From: Allobacillus saliphilus
GTDB lineage: Bacteria > Bacillota > Bacilli > Bacillales > Alkalibacillaceae
Assembly: GCF_018138385.1 (NCBI RefSeq)
Contig: NZ_JAGSIE010000009.1
Location: 108,378-172,377 of the forward strand
DNA: 64,000 nt
Reading direction: 5' to 3'
The position numbers and the translations under genes are program-made. Within the stretch, counting starts at the first letter, position 1, and every line of letters starts with the position of its first letter. Positions 18,716 through 27,509 of the stretch are shown here, one piece after another. The notes under the pieces were generated by a model. It made no database searches. It worked only from the letters and a program-made list of their open reading frames with translations, and was not told where the DNA came from.

Positions 18716-19648
18716 TCAATAATTCTTCATAGCTAAACCAATTAATTTATCCAACATTTGCTCATAATTTAAGCCAATTGCTGATGCTGCATCTGGATAC
18801 AAACTTGTCGGTGTCATACCAGGTAACGTATTGACCTCCAAAATGATTGGTTCTTCTTGATTATTCAATATAAAATCTACACGCGAATAGGATTCGCAAC
18901 CTAATGCTTGGTGTGCCTTTACAGCCAAGGTTTGTATTTTGTTTGTCAACGGTTCAGCGATTTTTGCTGGTACGATATGTTCGCTACCACCTTCACTGTA
19001 TTTTGCTTCATAATCATAATATTTATTTTTAGGAATGATTTCAATGATCGGTAAAGCTTCTTCTTCACCTTGATTGCCGAAAACAGATACCGTCAATTCT
19101 CTACCTTCAACAAAATCTTCAACAATCAACTGATCATCATGTGAAAAAGCGAGCTGAATGGCTTCTTCTACTTCGTCTTGTTGATGGACGAAAGTTAACC
19201 CTAGTGTCGAACCTTCTTGATTCGGTTTAATGACAAACGGATAGTCAAACGTGTCAATCACTTGTTCGTAGATTTCTTTGACATCCATTTTTTTGTTGAA
19301 TGTTTGACTACGTGCAATCGGCAAACCTTCGTTAGCAAAAATTTGCTTGGCCCGGGATTTATCCATCGCCAAAGAGGAAGCAAGAACCCCCGAGCCGAGA
19401 TATGGGAGCCCCAACAATTCTAAAAATCCTTGAACCCTTCCATCTTCTCCTTGTTTTCCGTGTAGTCCGATTAATACGAAGTCTGCATCTTCTAATTCAC
19501 TAATATGTTGAGTAAGTTTGGCGGGATTAAAATCAATCGCAATCACATCGTGTCCTAAATGGCGAAGTGCTTTGATCATCCCTTCGCCGGTTGATAAGGA
19601 TACTTCTCTCTCTTTAGATGTCCCGCCATATAAAACCGCTATTTTCAT
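18716..19648 (-). CDS. ddl: D-alanine--D-alanine ligase
   Basis: Joins two D-alanines for the peptidoglycan stem peptide. ATP-grasp fold with LYGGTSKEREVSLSTG at the N terminus, GLHGKQGEDG at about residues 61-70, the omega-loop region KNKYYDYEAKYSEGGSEH (about 207-224), and the Mg-binding EVNTLPGMTPTSL near the C terminus. At 310 aa it is the short DdlB-like form. The Tyr in the omega loop fits a D-Ala rather than a D-Lac ligase. It lies 21 bp after ypbH; ddl in this place is not the B. subtilis arrangement as I remember it. Confidence 0.95.
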   Translation of the reverse strand: MKIAVLYGGTSKEREVSLSTGEGMIKALRHLGHDVIAIDFNPAKLTQHISELEDADFVLIGLHGKQGEDGRVQGFLELLGLPYLGSGVLASSLAMDKSRAKQIFANEGLPIARSQTFNKKMDVKEIYEQVIDTFDYPFVIKPNQEGSTLGLTFVHQQDEVEEAIQLAFSHDDQLIVEDFVEGRELTVSVFGNQGEEEALPIIEIIPKNKYYDYEAKYSEGGSEHIVPAKIAEPLTNKIQTLAVKAHQALGCESYSRVDFILNNQEEPIILEVNTLPGMTPTSLYPDAASAIGLNYEQMLDKLIGLAMKNY

Positions 19649-19669
19649 CTTGTCACCCTTTATACAAAT

Positions 19670-20242
19670 TTAAAAATACTTTTGAATTGTTTCAAAGGCA
19701 TTTTGTTCAACAATACATTTTCCATATTCATTTAGTACATAAGAGGTCATTGTCGATGGAGAAGAAAATTCTGATACCATCGAAATGATTTCTTCCTGGG
19801 ATTGATCATTCAGTTCTTCATCATGTATTTTAACGTAATAATAGCCTTCGTAATGATAAAGAGATGCTTGAAGTTCAGTTAACTTTTTAAACGAACCAGC
19901 TGCTTGGATGACATCTTCAAAATCATCGAATACAAACATCAATTCTTTACTTTCATCCATAGTTACCTTCAACTCGATAAAATCCTCATTTGACATTCCT
20001 TCACTGTTCTGAGTAACTACTATTACCATACCTTGAGCTTGCAACATATAAACCTGAACGACTAATTTTCCATCCAGTTCAATTCCGAGCTCATCACATG
20101 CTTCATACAACATATCTTGAAAAAGCTCGTTAGCTTTTGGTAAGTTGTTCCACAATTCTTCTTTAGAGTATCCGCGTTCTTTTAAATCATTATATGTCAA
20201 AAAAATTTTGAATTGGTTAACGCTTAATCTCTCTAAACGCAC
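19670..20242 (-). CDS. ypbH: MecA-family adaptor protein YpbH
   Basis: Adaptor that delivers protein substrates to the ClpC ATPase for ClpCP degradation. The N-terminal MRLERLSVNQFKIFLT segment and the acidic C-terminal half of 190 aa match the MecA family; the location near gudB identifies it as the YpbH (MecB) paralogue rather than MecA. The start is a GTG at 20242 with GGGGGTGG upstream. It may be co-transcribed with ddl, which starts 21 bp later. Confidence 0.88.
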   Translation of the reverse strand: MRLERLSVNQFKIFLTYNDLKERGYSKEELWNNLPKANELFQDMLYEACDELGIELDGKLVVQVYMLQAQGMVIVVTQNSEGMSNEDFIELKVTMDESKELMFVFDDFEDVIQAAGSFKKLTELQASLYHYEGYYYVKIHDEELNDQSQEEIISMVSEFSSPSTMTSYVLNEYGKCIVEQNAFETIQKYF

Positions 20243-20380
20243 GTAACCACCCCCAAAAGTATTTTATACTACTATATGATTTCATCCAACAAATAAAGCC
20301 TGGTCAAAATCAAAAAGTCTTAATTCTCCATTTTAAAGCATCCAACTGATATTAAAAAGAGTTAATTCGAATTTATGTAT

Positions 20381-20411
20381 AAAACGGACCCCAGTCATGC
20401 AACTGGAGTCA
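20381..20411 (-). terminator. Terminator downstream of the CBS-ACT gene
   Basis: Stem GGACCCCAGT / ACTGGAGTC with a 6-nt loop, followed on the minus strand by CGTTTTAT. The rest of 20243-20417 shows nothing further. Confidence 0.65.
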
Positions 20412-20417
20412 CTTTCA

Positions 20418-21053
20418 TTAAAGCTCTTTCACGTCCAATATTCTAAAACCATTCTTTTCGAGTTCGTCGATAAACTTCTGGCTGTTTTCTTGTGTATCGA
20501 TTTTAAGGACGATCCTCCTTGCTAATTTACCTGTTTCATCGAAGGTAGTCAATGAAATCACATTTACTTGGTGAGAGCGAATGACATTTGTCAATCTATA
20601 TAAGACACCTTCTTGCTCAGTTGTTGAGAACGTTATCCGTGTGCCTCGTTTCTTCATACCAAAAACACTTTCGAATTGTTCGATCACATCGTATCTCGTG
20701 ACGATACCTAAAAATGTTTTGTCATGATCGATCACTGCAATAATCGGCGCACCTTTTAACGTGGTGAAGGCACTCTCAAACACCTCATCTTTATACACAT
20801 AGATGTTTTCATTACTTAACACTTCGTTAACACGATGATTTTCTAGAAACAATTGTTTGTTCTCTTCAACGACCTCAAAATAGTATTCATAAATGCGTTG
20901 CTTCGTAATCATACCTTTATATTTCCCTTGTTCGACGACAGGCATTCCTTCAATATCATATTTATCGAACGTATCCAATACTTCTTGCAGTGATTCTTCG
21001 CCTTCTGCAAAATGACATTCACTCTTCGGCATCATCACACTACGAACAAACAC
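20418..21053 (-). CDS. CBS-domain pair protein with C-terminal ACT domain
   Basis: Two CBS domains (about residues 1-60 and 70-130 of the shorter form) are followed by an ACT-like domain (about 140-212) with EQEGVLYRLTNVIRSHQVNVISLTTF. The layout is like AcuB of B. subtilis and suggests a nucleotide- or amino-acid-sensing regulator; the ligand is unknown. The start is unclear: GGGGGA lies directly against the ATG at 21059 but 6 nt before a GTG at 21053, which I prefer; an upstream ATG at 21095 lacks a good site. It stands alone between ypbH and the recQ operon. Confidence 0.75.
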   Translation of the reverse strand: MFVRSVMMPKSECHFAEGEESLQEVLDTFDKYDIEGMPVVEQGKYKGMITKQRIYEYYFEVVEENKQLFLENHRVNEVLSNENIYVYKDEVFESAFTTLKGAPIIAVIDHDKTFLGIVTRYDVIEQFESVFGMKKRGTRITFSTTEQEGVLYRLTNVIRSHQVNVISLTTFDETGKLARRIVLKIDTQENSQKFIDELEKNGFRILDVKEL

Positions 21054-21231
21054 AAACATTCCCCCTTTTTCGACTATTATGATATTATTCAACAACTAAT
21101 AGAAAGAGTCCTTCTTTCTCTTTAATTACTTCAATAAAAAGTCATGCTCTTTTGTCCTTCCGGCTAAGTTATAATAGATGAATTTCGTTTATTGAACATT
21201 AGTGATTAGGCAGTTTGGAGGGATTGTTTCA

Positions 21232-21306
21232 TTGAGTGTTACTCTTCACGATATTGCTTCCGTTATTGAGCAACACTCACTGCATAATGGCTCAAAAATT
21301 TTATAA
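21232..21306 (+). other. Possible 24-codon micro-ORF with strong SD and internal hairpin
   Basis: On the plus strand GGAGGG (21217-21222) is followed after 9 nt by a TTG opening a 24-codon frame that ends at 21306. A TATAAT hexamer lies upstream near 21170. Within the frame TGAGTGTTACTC (21233-21244) and GAGCAACACTCA (21268-21279) form an inverted repeat with 11 of 12 pairs. It may be a small peptide, an RNA element or a gene remnant; I cannot decide. Confidence 0.2.
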
Positions 21307-21534
21307 ATAGAGGAAAGGAATTGATAAAATCAATAAGATAAAGACAATAGCCATTCCATTCAAAAACAAGTGAGAGAAGAAAAACTCATTTTCTTTAAGT
21401 TCTTTTTGCTCTCTATGGTTTCTACGTGTTTTACGTTCACGACGACTTGGTATTGCTACTTCGTCCGTGATTTCACTTTTTTGTGTTGTGAGGATTTGCT
21501 TGTCTAATTCATCCGGCATTTTTAATTCTTGCAT
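21301..21534 (-). CDS. Small single-pass membrane protein, unknown
   Basis: A 77-aa protein with a charged, Arg/Lys-rich cytoplasmic part (RRERKTRRNHREQKE at about residues 30-44) and one C-terminal membrane helix (about 57-77) ending at the terminus. ATG at 21534 has GGGGTG 7 nt upstream; a TTG two codons earlier abuts the ypbD stop. It is the last gene of the ypbB-recQ-ypbD operon, the place where B. subtilis has the larger LysM protein YpbE, so it could be a shortened form of that protein; this is inference only. Confidence 0.6.
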   Translation of the reverse strand: MQELKMPDELDKQILTTQKSEITDEVAIPSRRERKTRRNHREQKELKENEFFFSHLFLNGMAIVFILLILSIPFLYL

Positions 21535-21540
21535 ATCCAA

Positions 21541-22125
21541 TCACCCCATTCGATATCGATAATATACACCTAATAAAAAGTCGATCCATATATGTGCTGC
21601 TATTGGCACCAACAAGTTACCGGTTATCTCATACATATAGCCAATTAGGAAGGACAAAAGGATGACAGAAACCAATAAAACAGGTTTACTTAAGTATCTA
21701 ACGTGGACGAGAGCAAAAATAGTACTTGCTACTATATACCCAAATTCAGTATGAATAACGCCACGAAATAAAAATTCTTCAGAAACGCCTATGACAATCG
21801 CCAACAAAAATATTTGCCAAGCATTGAGTGAACGAAATATTTTTTCATTAACTCCACCATCATCCCAGTGTCTTTTTGGAACGAGCCGGATAAGGAGTAT
21901 ATCAATAAGAACAACAATTGTTCCTGGAATAAGACCATAAACAAAGATTTCTAACCAGTTTAACTGAAATAGTTCAACTATTTCATCCCAAGAAAATAGA
22001 TAGAAACAAGCAATCATAGCTAAAAACAAAAATATTAATTGAGATACTATGACATTTAAGACGAGTTCTTTATCAGAGATTTCCCGAATTAATTCAGCTT
22101 GTGTTTTTCTTTTCTTTCTTCCCAT
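21541..22125 (-). CDS. ypbD: CPBP-family intramembrane metalloprotease YpbD
   Basis: Multi-pass membrane protein of the CAAX protease/Abi family. It has about five hydrophobic segments; the motif EEFLFRG at about residues 115-121 with the paired glutamates, and later histidines in FALVHVRY and PIAAHIWIDFLLG, provide the expected metal ligands. 194 aa. ATG at 22125 follows GGGTGAG, 4 bp after recQ. Its substrate is unknown. Confidence 0.85.
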   Translation of the reverse strand: MGRKKRKTQAELIREISDKELVLNVIVSQLIFLFLAMIACFYLFSWDEIVELFQLNWLEIFVYGLIPGTIVVLIDILLIRLVPKRHWDDGGVNEKIFRSLNAWQIFLLAIVIGVSEEFLFRGVIHTEFGYIVASTIFALVHVRYLSKPVLLVSVILLSFLIGYMYEITGNLLVPIAAHIWIDFLLGVYYRYRMG

Positions 22126-22129
22126 TCAC

Positions 22130-23599
22130 TCACCCTTTAATTAACAATTCACCAAGCATTGCTTCCCAATTATTTTTACGAGGCTTGTTTTTCTTTTGAT
22201 AGGTTTCCGGTTTGTTTCGCCACTCCTCCAGGCGAAAATCACAGCAATCACAACATTCATACTGAGCATTTGAAACATCCTGCTGAAAATGAGAGAACAA
22301 TCGAGCACGTCGGCACGCACCTGTTTTGATCCAGTCGACTAATTTGAATATACTCTGCTGTTTAATTTGCTCTCGGTCATTTCTGTACTGAATGACTCTC
22401 TGTACTTGCTCGTTTTGATCAGTTGTATGGTGTTGTTCTTTTTGTAATTCCAAAAAACGCAATTTCGTTTCATTCAAATAATCTTCTGGCTGTTTGTGAA
22501 TATCTTCACTAAAAAATAAGTTTACTTCATTTTCTGTTGGTAGCTCGGTCTGTATAAGTTGAAACGGCAGGTATTCGTCTCCTGGTGCATACAATAGTAT
22601 CGAAACACTTTGCTTGCCATCTCTCCCTGCTCTTCCAACTTCCTGAATAAACGATTCTATTGTTGAAGGCATATGGTAATGAATCACTAAACGTATGTTA
22701 GATTTATTAACACCCATACCAAATGCACTTGTACAGCAAATGATATCCAACTGATTATTCATAAACTGTTGCTGGATCAATAACCGTTCATCCTGCTCCA
22801 TCCCTCCATGATAATACGCTACTTCACGCTCAGGAAATTTGTTTTGCAACAATCTATATATAGCTTCGCTAACCTTTCGTGATGAAAAATAGATCATTGT
22901 TGGTATATTCTTTTGTTCAATTAAATCAATTAATCGCTCGTCTTTATTGTTTGGCGTCACTTCATCGACTGAAAACGTTATATTTGGGCGATCGATCGGA
23001 TAGACGAGCTGCTTCATAGGAAGCTCAAGTTGCTTGATTATATCTTGACGAATCGAAGGTGTCGCCGTGGCGCTTAATGCTAGTACAGTCGGATTGTTCA
23101 ATTTCTTAATGACATCTTTGAGCCGTAAGAAGTCTGGCCGAAACTCGTGTCCCCATTGGCTAATACAATGTGCTTCATCAATGACAAAGTAATCTATCGT
23201 TTTGTTTGATAAAGCAAGTTGTACTTGTTCTTGTTGAAGCATTTCTGGTGAACAGTAAAGTAATTTGTAAGTGTCCAATCGATGAATGACAGCCGATTTT
23301 TGTTTCGCGTTCATCATACTATTTAAGCTCGCCACTCGCTTAATCCCTTGTGCCTTTAATAACTTGACTTGATCGACCATCAACGAAATTAAAGGGGATA
23401 CAACAACAGTCATACCTTCACCGATTAAGGCTGGAAGCTGATAACAAATGGATTTACCACTGCCTGTTGGCAAAGTGGCCAATGTGTGATTTCCACTCCG
23501 AATCGATTCTATGATTTCTCGTTGGCCAACGCGAAATTGCTTAAAGCCAAATAGACTGATTAACGCTTGGTCGATGTCATTAGATATCGCTGAGTTCAT
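22130..23599 (-). CDS. recQ: ATP-dependent DNA helicase, RecQ family
   Basis: 3'-5' DNA helicase. Motifs in order: PTGSGKSICYQLP (motif I, about residues 40-52), DEAHCISQWGHEFRP (motif II and the RecQ aromatic loop, about 139-153), ALSATAT (III) and QEVGRAGRDGKQS (VI, about 315-327). The zinc-binding cysteines follow near CRRARLFSHF and YECCDCCDF. At 489 aa it lacks the HRDC domain, like the short RecS (YpbC) of B. subtilis rather than full RecQ. It is between ypbB and ypbD with gaps of 4-5 bp. Confidence 0.92.
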   Translation of the reverse strand: MNSAISNDIDQALISLFGFKQFRVGQREIIESIRSGNHTLATLPTGSGKSICYQLPALIGEGMTVVVSPLISLMVDQVKLLKAQGIKRVASLNSMMNAKQKSAVIHRLDTYKLLYCSPEMLQQEQVQLALSNKTIDYFVIDEAHCISQWGHEFRPDFLRLKDVIKKLNNPTVLALSATATPSIRQDIIKQLELPMKQLVYPIDRPNITFSVDEVTPNNKDERLIDLIEQKNIPTMIYFSSRKVSEAIYRLLQNKFPEREVAYYHGGMEQDERLLIQQQFMNNQLDIICCTSAFGMGVNKSNIRLVIHYHMPSTIESFIQEVGRAGRDGKQSVSILLYAPGDEYLPFQLIQTELPTENEVNLFFSEDIHKQPEDYLNETKLRFLELQKEQHHTTDQNEQVQRVIQYRNDREQIKQQSIFKLVDWIKTGACRRARLFSHFQQDVSNAQYECCDCCDFRLEEWRNKPETYQKKNKPRKNNWEAMLGELLIKG

Positions 23600-23604
23600 T
23601 TGTA

Positions 23605-24645
23605 TTACTCCTTATCATCATTCATGTTGGCAATAGCCAGGCGGATGTGAAAATAGTCGATTTCTTCTCTGAGCTGTTCTTTTATCGGTTTCAATTTCCT
23701 AGTTGATGTATTTTGTATGGCTTCCTGGATCTCGTCTAAATGTTGTTTGGAAATGAATGAATAGATGTTGAAGACCTTTTTATGTGTTGCAATTTCTACA
23801 AAGTGATCTTGTATTGTACTGATCTTCAACTGACGAATTAAAGCAATTTCTTCAAGCGTATGTCCAGCCTGATAAAAATCAAACGTTTCTTGCGCTGAAA
23901 CGGTTAAGCGGTTCGTTTTTTTCAAAATCAACTTTGTGAGTAATGTATACTGTTCAGTTTGTTCTGTGATTGTGTCAAGAATGTTATGGATGGCAGCAAC
24001 TGTCTGAAGATGTAAATCTTCTTTGTTACGATTCTCTTCAACAGCGATTTGTTGTTCACTCATGCCAACACGTGCATATCCAGAACACTGCTTAAGCAAA
24101 ACAGTAGCAAGATGTTCATCAATCGTTGATAAAGCGGTATGTAATTCACCATATAGTTGTTCAGCAATCATGTCGAACTGCATGGAGTAATCTCGCAACA
24201 CTTCTCTCACTCTCGATTGAATATATGGTTGATCTACGATTGGGATAAATTTGTTTTCTCCGTGAATGAGCATTGAAACCGTTTGAATTAACAGGATTAA
24301 ACCTTGCTTGAACTCGCGGTCAATTTGATGATACTTATGACCTTTAATCTGATAATAGCTTTGAAAGTTCCTACCTCTCAAGATTTGGTTACCCTGTTCT
24401 GTCACTATTGCTTGGTCATTTTCCACTCGAACAAGTCGGTTCTCTGTCAATTCCCTTACATAGACATCAAAAGTGGGTTTTTTCAATTTTCGATCGATAC
24501 CATAAAAATTTTCGATTTGAAAAAGGTATGCATCTTGCAAGGTTTGTGCTGATTTTTTACCCTTCAACAAGTGAAATACTGCATTGACTGATCGTTCATG
24601 TTCCAGTTTTTTGAATAAAAATAATAACAATTCTCGATAATGCAT
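23605..24645 (-). CDS. ypbB: Helix-turn-helix domain protein YpbB
   Basis: Unknown protein of the YpbB family, always found with a short RecQ helicase. About 346 aa, mainly helical; a C-terminal helix-turn-helix region (about residues 255-310, with AGHTLEEIALIRQLKISTIQDH) resembles the HTH_40 domain. ATG at 24645 is chosen because GGGAG lies 7 nt upstream; a longer frame reaches to 24747 but would overlap the ferredoxin promoter. First gene of the ypbB-recQ-ypbD operon, suggesting a role with the helicase in DNA metabolism. Confidence 0.82.
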   Translation of the reverse strand: MHYRELLLFLFKKLEHERSVNAVFHLLKGKKSAQTLQDAYLFQIENFYGIDRKLKKPTFDVYVRELTENRLVRVENDQAIVTEQGNQILRGRNFQSYYQIKGHKYHQIDREFKQGLILLIQTVSMLIHGENKFIPIVDQPYIQSRVREVLRDYSMQFDMIAEQLYGELHTALSTIDEHLATVLLKQCSGYARVGMSEQQIAVEENRNKEDLHLQTVAAIHNILDTITEQTEQYTLLTKLILKKTNRLTVSAQETFDFYQAGHTLEEIALIRQLKISTIQDHFVEIATHKKVFNIYSFISKQHLDEIQEAIQNTSTRKLKPIKEQLREEIDYFHIRLAIANMNDDKE

Positions 24646-24728
24646 GGCGATCTCCCTACAATCAGTACTCTTTAATAAAGTCCTCGAAATATATCTAACG
24701 TTGTCTCTCCCTTTATTATAACAATTTA

Positions 24729-24757
24729 TTGAATTAAATGGCGGCAAAAATTACAAT
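24729..24757 (+). promoter_or_regulatory. SigA-type promoter for ferredoxin
   Basis: TTGAAT (24729-24734) and TACAAT (24752-24757) with a 17-bp spacer, about 30 bp upstream of the start codon. It faces away from the ypbB operon. Confidence 0.6.
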
Positions 24758-24759
24758 GA

Positions 24760-25041
<282 letters not shown>

Positions 25042-25074
25042 TCGTGGCTTTATATAGCCTATATAAACAAATAT

Positions 25075-25083
25075 TGTTATAAT
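25075..25083 (+). promoter_or_regulatory. Extended -10 promoter for ppa
   Basis: TGTTATAAT, an extended -10 element, lies about 35 bp before the pyrophosphatase start; no good -35 is seen. The gap between fer and ppa has no terminator, so read-through from fer is possible. Confidence 0.45.
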
Positions 25084-25118
25084 AAATAGGACTTTGTAGA
25101 TTTAAGGAGGAAGAAAAC

Positions 25119-25607
25119 ATGGCAGAAACCAAAATTGTTGAAGTCTTTGTTGAGATTCCAACAGGAAGCCAAAACAAGTACGAATACGATCAAGAAAAAG
25201 GTGTATTCAAATTAGATCGCGTATTATTCTCACCACAATTTTATCCAGCTGAGTATGGATATATTGATGAAACATTAGCTTTAGATGATGATCCATTAGA
25301 TGCATTAGTGCTAGTTACAAACCCTACATTCCCTGGTTGTGTCATTGACGCTCGAGTGATCGGGTTCTTAAACATGGTTGATGATGGTGAGGAAGATCAA
25401 AAAGTGCTAACTGTTCCTGTAGAAGACCCACGCTTTAAAGATGTTTATTCACTCGAAGATGTACCACAACATGTCCTTGATGAAATCTCTCATTTCTTTA
25501 AAACATATAAAGATCTACAAGGCAAGAAAACAGAAATCGGTGACTGGGAAGGCCCTGAAGCGGCAGCTAAATTAGTTGATGAGTGCACTGCGCGTTACCA
25601 AAAATAA
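25119..25607 (+). CDS. ppa: Inorganic pyrophosphatase, soluble family I
   Basis: Hydrolyses pyrophosphate to phosphate. The family I pattern is present: EIPTGSQNKYEYD at about residues 11-23, YPAEYGYIDETLALDDDPLDALVL at about 43-66 including the metal-binding aspartates DDDPLD, and EDPRF later. 162 aa. ATG at 25119 follows AAGGAGG. B. subtilis uses a family II enzyme (PpaC) instead, so the presence of a family I gene here is a difference from that species. Confidence 0.95.
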   Translation: MAETKIVEVFVEIPTGSQNKYEYDQEKGVFKLDRVLFSPQFYPAEYGYIDETLALDDDPLDALVLVTNPTFPGCVIDARVIGFLNMVDDGEEDQKVLTVPVEDPRFKDVYSLEDVPQHVLDEISHFFKTYKDLQGKKTEIGDWEGPEAAAKLVDECTARYQK

Positions 25608-25614
25608 TAACATG

Positions 25615-25646
25615 AAAAAGAGCAGCCTTCTCGGCCGCTCTTTTTT
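25615..25646. terminator. Bidirectional terminator between ppa and the DUF4256 gene
   Basis: Stem AAAAAGAGC / GCTCTTTTTT with an inner extension, placed between two convergent genes. T-rich runs on both strands allow it to serve both. Confidence 0.8.
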
Positions 25647-25659
25647 CATATTGAATGGT

Positions 25660-26226
25660 TTAAACTCGAAGTATACCCCGAAATCCTCGTACGCCATAAT
25701 ATGAATCTGCGCCATTGTGATAGATGAAAACTTGTCCGTATCGATAATCTCCAAACAGAGCCCCTCCGAGGTTTCTGACAGTACCGGGTGTTTGAATCCA
25801 ACTTGACGTTTTTGTATCAAATGGTTCAAGTTTTTGTAACTCACGATATTGTTCTTCGGTAAGCATTTCAATACCCATATCATTGGCCATATCGATTGCA
25901 TTATTTTCTGGTTTATACTTCTTCCTTGCTTCTAATGCTTCTCGATCATAGCACACTTTTCTCCGGCCTTTAGGACTTTCCTTTGAGCAATCACAAAAAA
26001 TATATTCGCCTGTTACTTCATCATAAGCAATAACGTCTGGCTCGCCCTCTGTCGACTCCATTTCATTGAGTGACCATAATTTCTCACGATTGTTTTTTAA
26101 CTTAGGTTCCACATCTTTCCAGTTTAAGTTTTCATGTCGGTGACTATTTTTTTCAAAACGCTCTTTCAGAATGTCAAGTAGTTCATGCTGTTTCTCATTT
26201 GACAACTCTTTTTGATTCTTTTTCAT
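25660..26226 (-). CDS. DUF4256 family protein
   Basis: A 188-aa soluble protein of unknown function. The sequence matches my recollection of DUF4256: the central EGEPDVIAYDEVTGEYIFCD and a C-terminal YGQVFIYHNGADSYYGVRGFRGILRV. The Asp/Glu-rich core and CDCS motif are notable, but no catalytic assignment is possible. ATG at 26226 follows GAGGGG. It lies between ppa and rsiX, with 50 bp to the rsiX stop, and may be an insertion relative to the B. subtilis order. Confidence 0.75.
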   Translation of the reverse strand: MKKNQKELSNEKQHELLDILKERFEKNSHRHENLNWKDVEPKLKNNREKLWSLNEMESTEGEPDVIAYDEVTGEYIFCDCSKESPKGRRKVCYDREALEARKKYKPENNAIDMANDMGIEMLTEEQYRELQKLEPFDTKTSSWIQTPGTVRNLGGALFGDYRYGQVFIYHNGADSYYGVRGFRGILRV

Positions 26227-26276
26227 TTCAGTTCCAACCCCTCTTTTCTTAATAAATAGTTGATCGCAAATATAAT

Positions 26277-27509
26277 TTAATGGTGAGGATTAACATATGC
26301 AGGGACTTGAATTGGTTCACCAATTGGATACCCACCAATATGTTCAATTCCGTCCATCGAAAAGACTACTTCATTAAATCCGAAACTTTTCGCTGTTAAC
26401 AACATTGTTTCAATTGCAATGATACGACTTTGTTCGGTCTCTTCAGCCACATTTTCGATTGTAAGGTATAACCTGCCTTCTGTCTGATTGTCAACGTGAA
26501 TCTCCCAGTCACTTGGTATGGAAGAAGTTGCCTCAGTATATTCGTCCTCTCGTTTCATTCGTTGAAATGCGTCCTCAATGGATATAGATTCTGTAGATTC
26601 TCCAGAAAAGTCAGGAGACTGTACATAATACGGTTCATCTATTTCAGTTAAATAAATGATTTTAAAAGGTTGTTTTTCTGTTGATTCCACTTCAAGCGGT
26701 TGGTCGATTTCTCCTGAATGTGAAAGAGAGACGTTTTCTCCATTGGTATTCACCAATTTGATCGTGTCCTCATTTAGCTCCGCAAAATAAGCATTAATTG
26801 TTTGTAACAGTAAGATTTCTATCGTTGAACCGCCAGGATATTCTTTTTGAAAACGATCCACGTCAATTTGAATGACTGGCATTCCGCTAGAATCAATCTC
26901 TTTAAAAGAAAGATATTCATAAAGATTATCATTTATTGGGAAATCATCTGGTATGACTTTTTGAGCATAATTGAAAGCTTCATATGGATCAGATCCTTGA
27001 TGCTCAAAGGTAACGGGTATAAGTAATTGTAGTTGTTCATCCGGGAAGAAATAAGTAACTAAATTTTCATTTGTTTCATCATTAGCATGAACTACACGTG
27101 TGAATGATGCATCTTTACTTTCTTCCGTAGAATCTTCCTGATTAATTTCAGCACTTTCCATTGATTCCCCTCCTTGTGGTTCAACCGAACTTTCAGCTTG
27201 CTCATCATTCGCATATTGTTTCATATCTGTATTCGAGTTGAATTCACTTAGCTCCGCATCTGATCCCTCATCAAAAGTAGGTGCACCAATGGGAAGATAT
27301 TTCGCAGACAACTGCATAACCAAAAACAAAGCCGCAACACTAGCTAATACCGGGTATAACTTTGTTTTCTTTTTACTCCGTCTTTTAGTTTGCTTGTAAA
27401 GTAATTCTTCATCAATGTTCTTATAATAATAATCACTTGATTGCTCATCTTTTATTTCGGGCATATGTCCAAGTAACTTTTCTATATCTTTTTCATCAAA
27501 TTTACTCAT
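26277..27509 (-). CDS. rsiX: Anti-sigma-X factor RsiX
   Basis: Membrane anti-sigma factor that holds the ECF sigma factor SigX. The cytoplasmic N-terminal domain (about residues 1-47) is followed by a membrane helix (about 50-70) and a large extracytoplasmic domain (about 75-410) with a Ser/Glu-rich linker. Its ATG overlaps the sigX stop by four bases, implying coupled synthesis. 410 aa is longer than the B. subtilis protein. Identification rests mainly on gene partner and layout. Confidence 0.85.
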   Translation of the reverse strand: MSKFDEKDIEKLLGHMPEIKDEQSSDYYYKNIDEELLYKQTKRRSKKKTKLYPVLASVAALFLVMQLSAKYLPIGAPTFDEGSDAELSEFNSNTDMKQYANDEQAESSVEPQGGESMESAEINQEDSTEESKDASFTRVVHANDETNENLVTYFFPDEQLQLLIPVTFEHQGSDPYEAFNYAQKVIPDDFPINDNLYEYLSFKEIDSSGMPVIQIDVDRFQKEYPGGSTIEILLLQTINAYFAELNEDTIKLVNTNGENVSLSHSGEIDQPLEVESTEKQPFKIIYLTEIDEPYYVQSPDFSGESTESISIEDAFQRMKREDEYTEATSSIPSDWEIHVDNQTEGRLYLTIENVAEETEQSRIIAIETMLLTAKSFGFNEVVFSMDGIEHIGGYPIGEPIQVPAYVNPHH

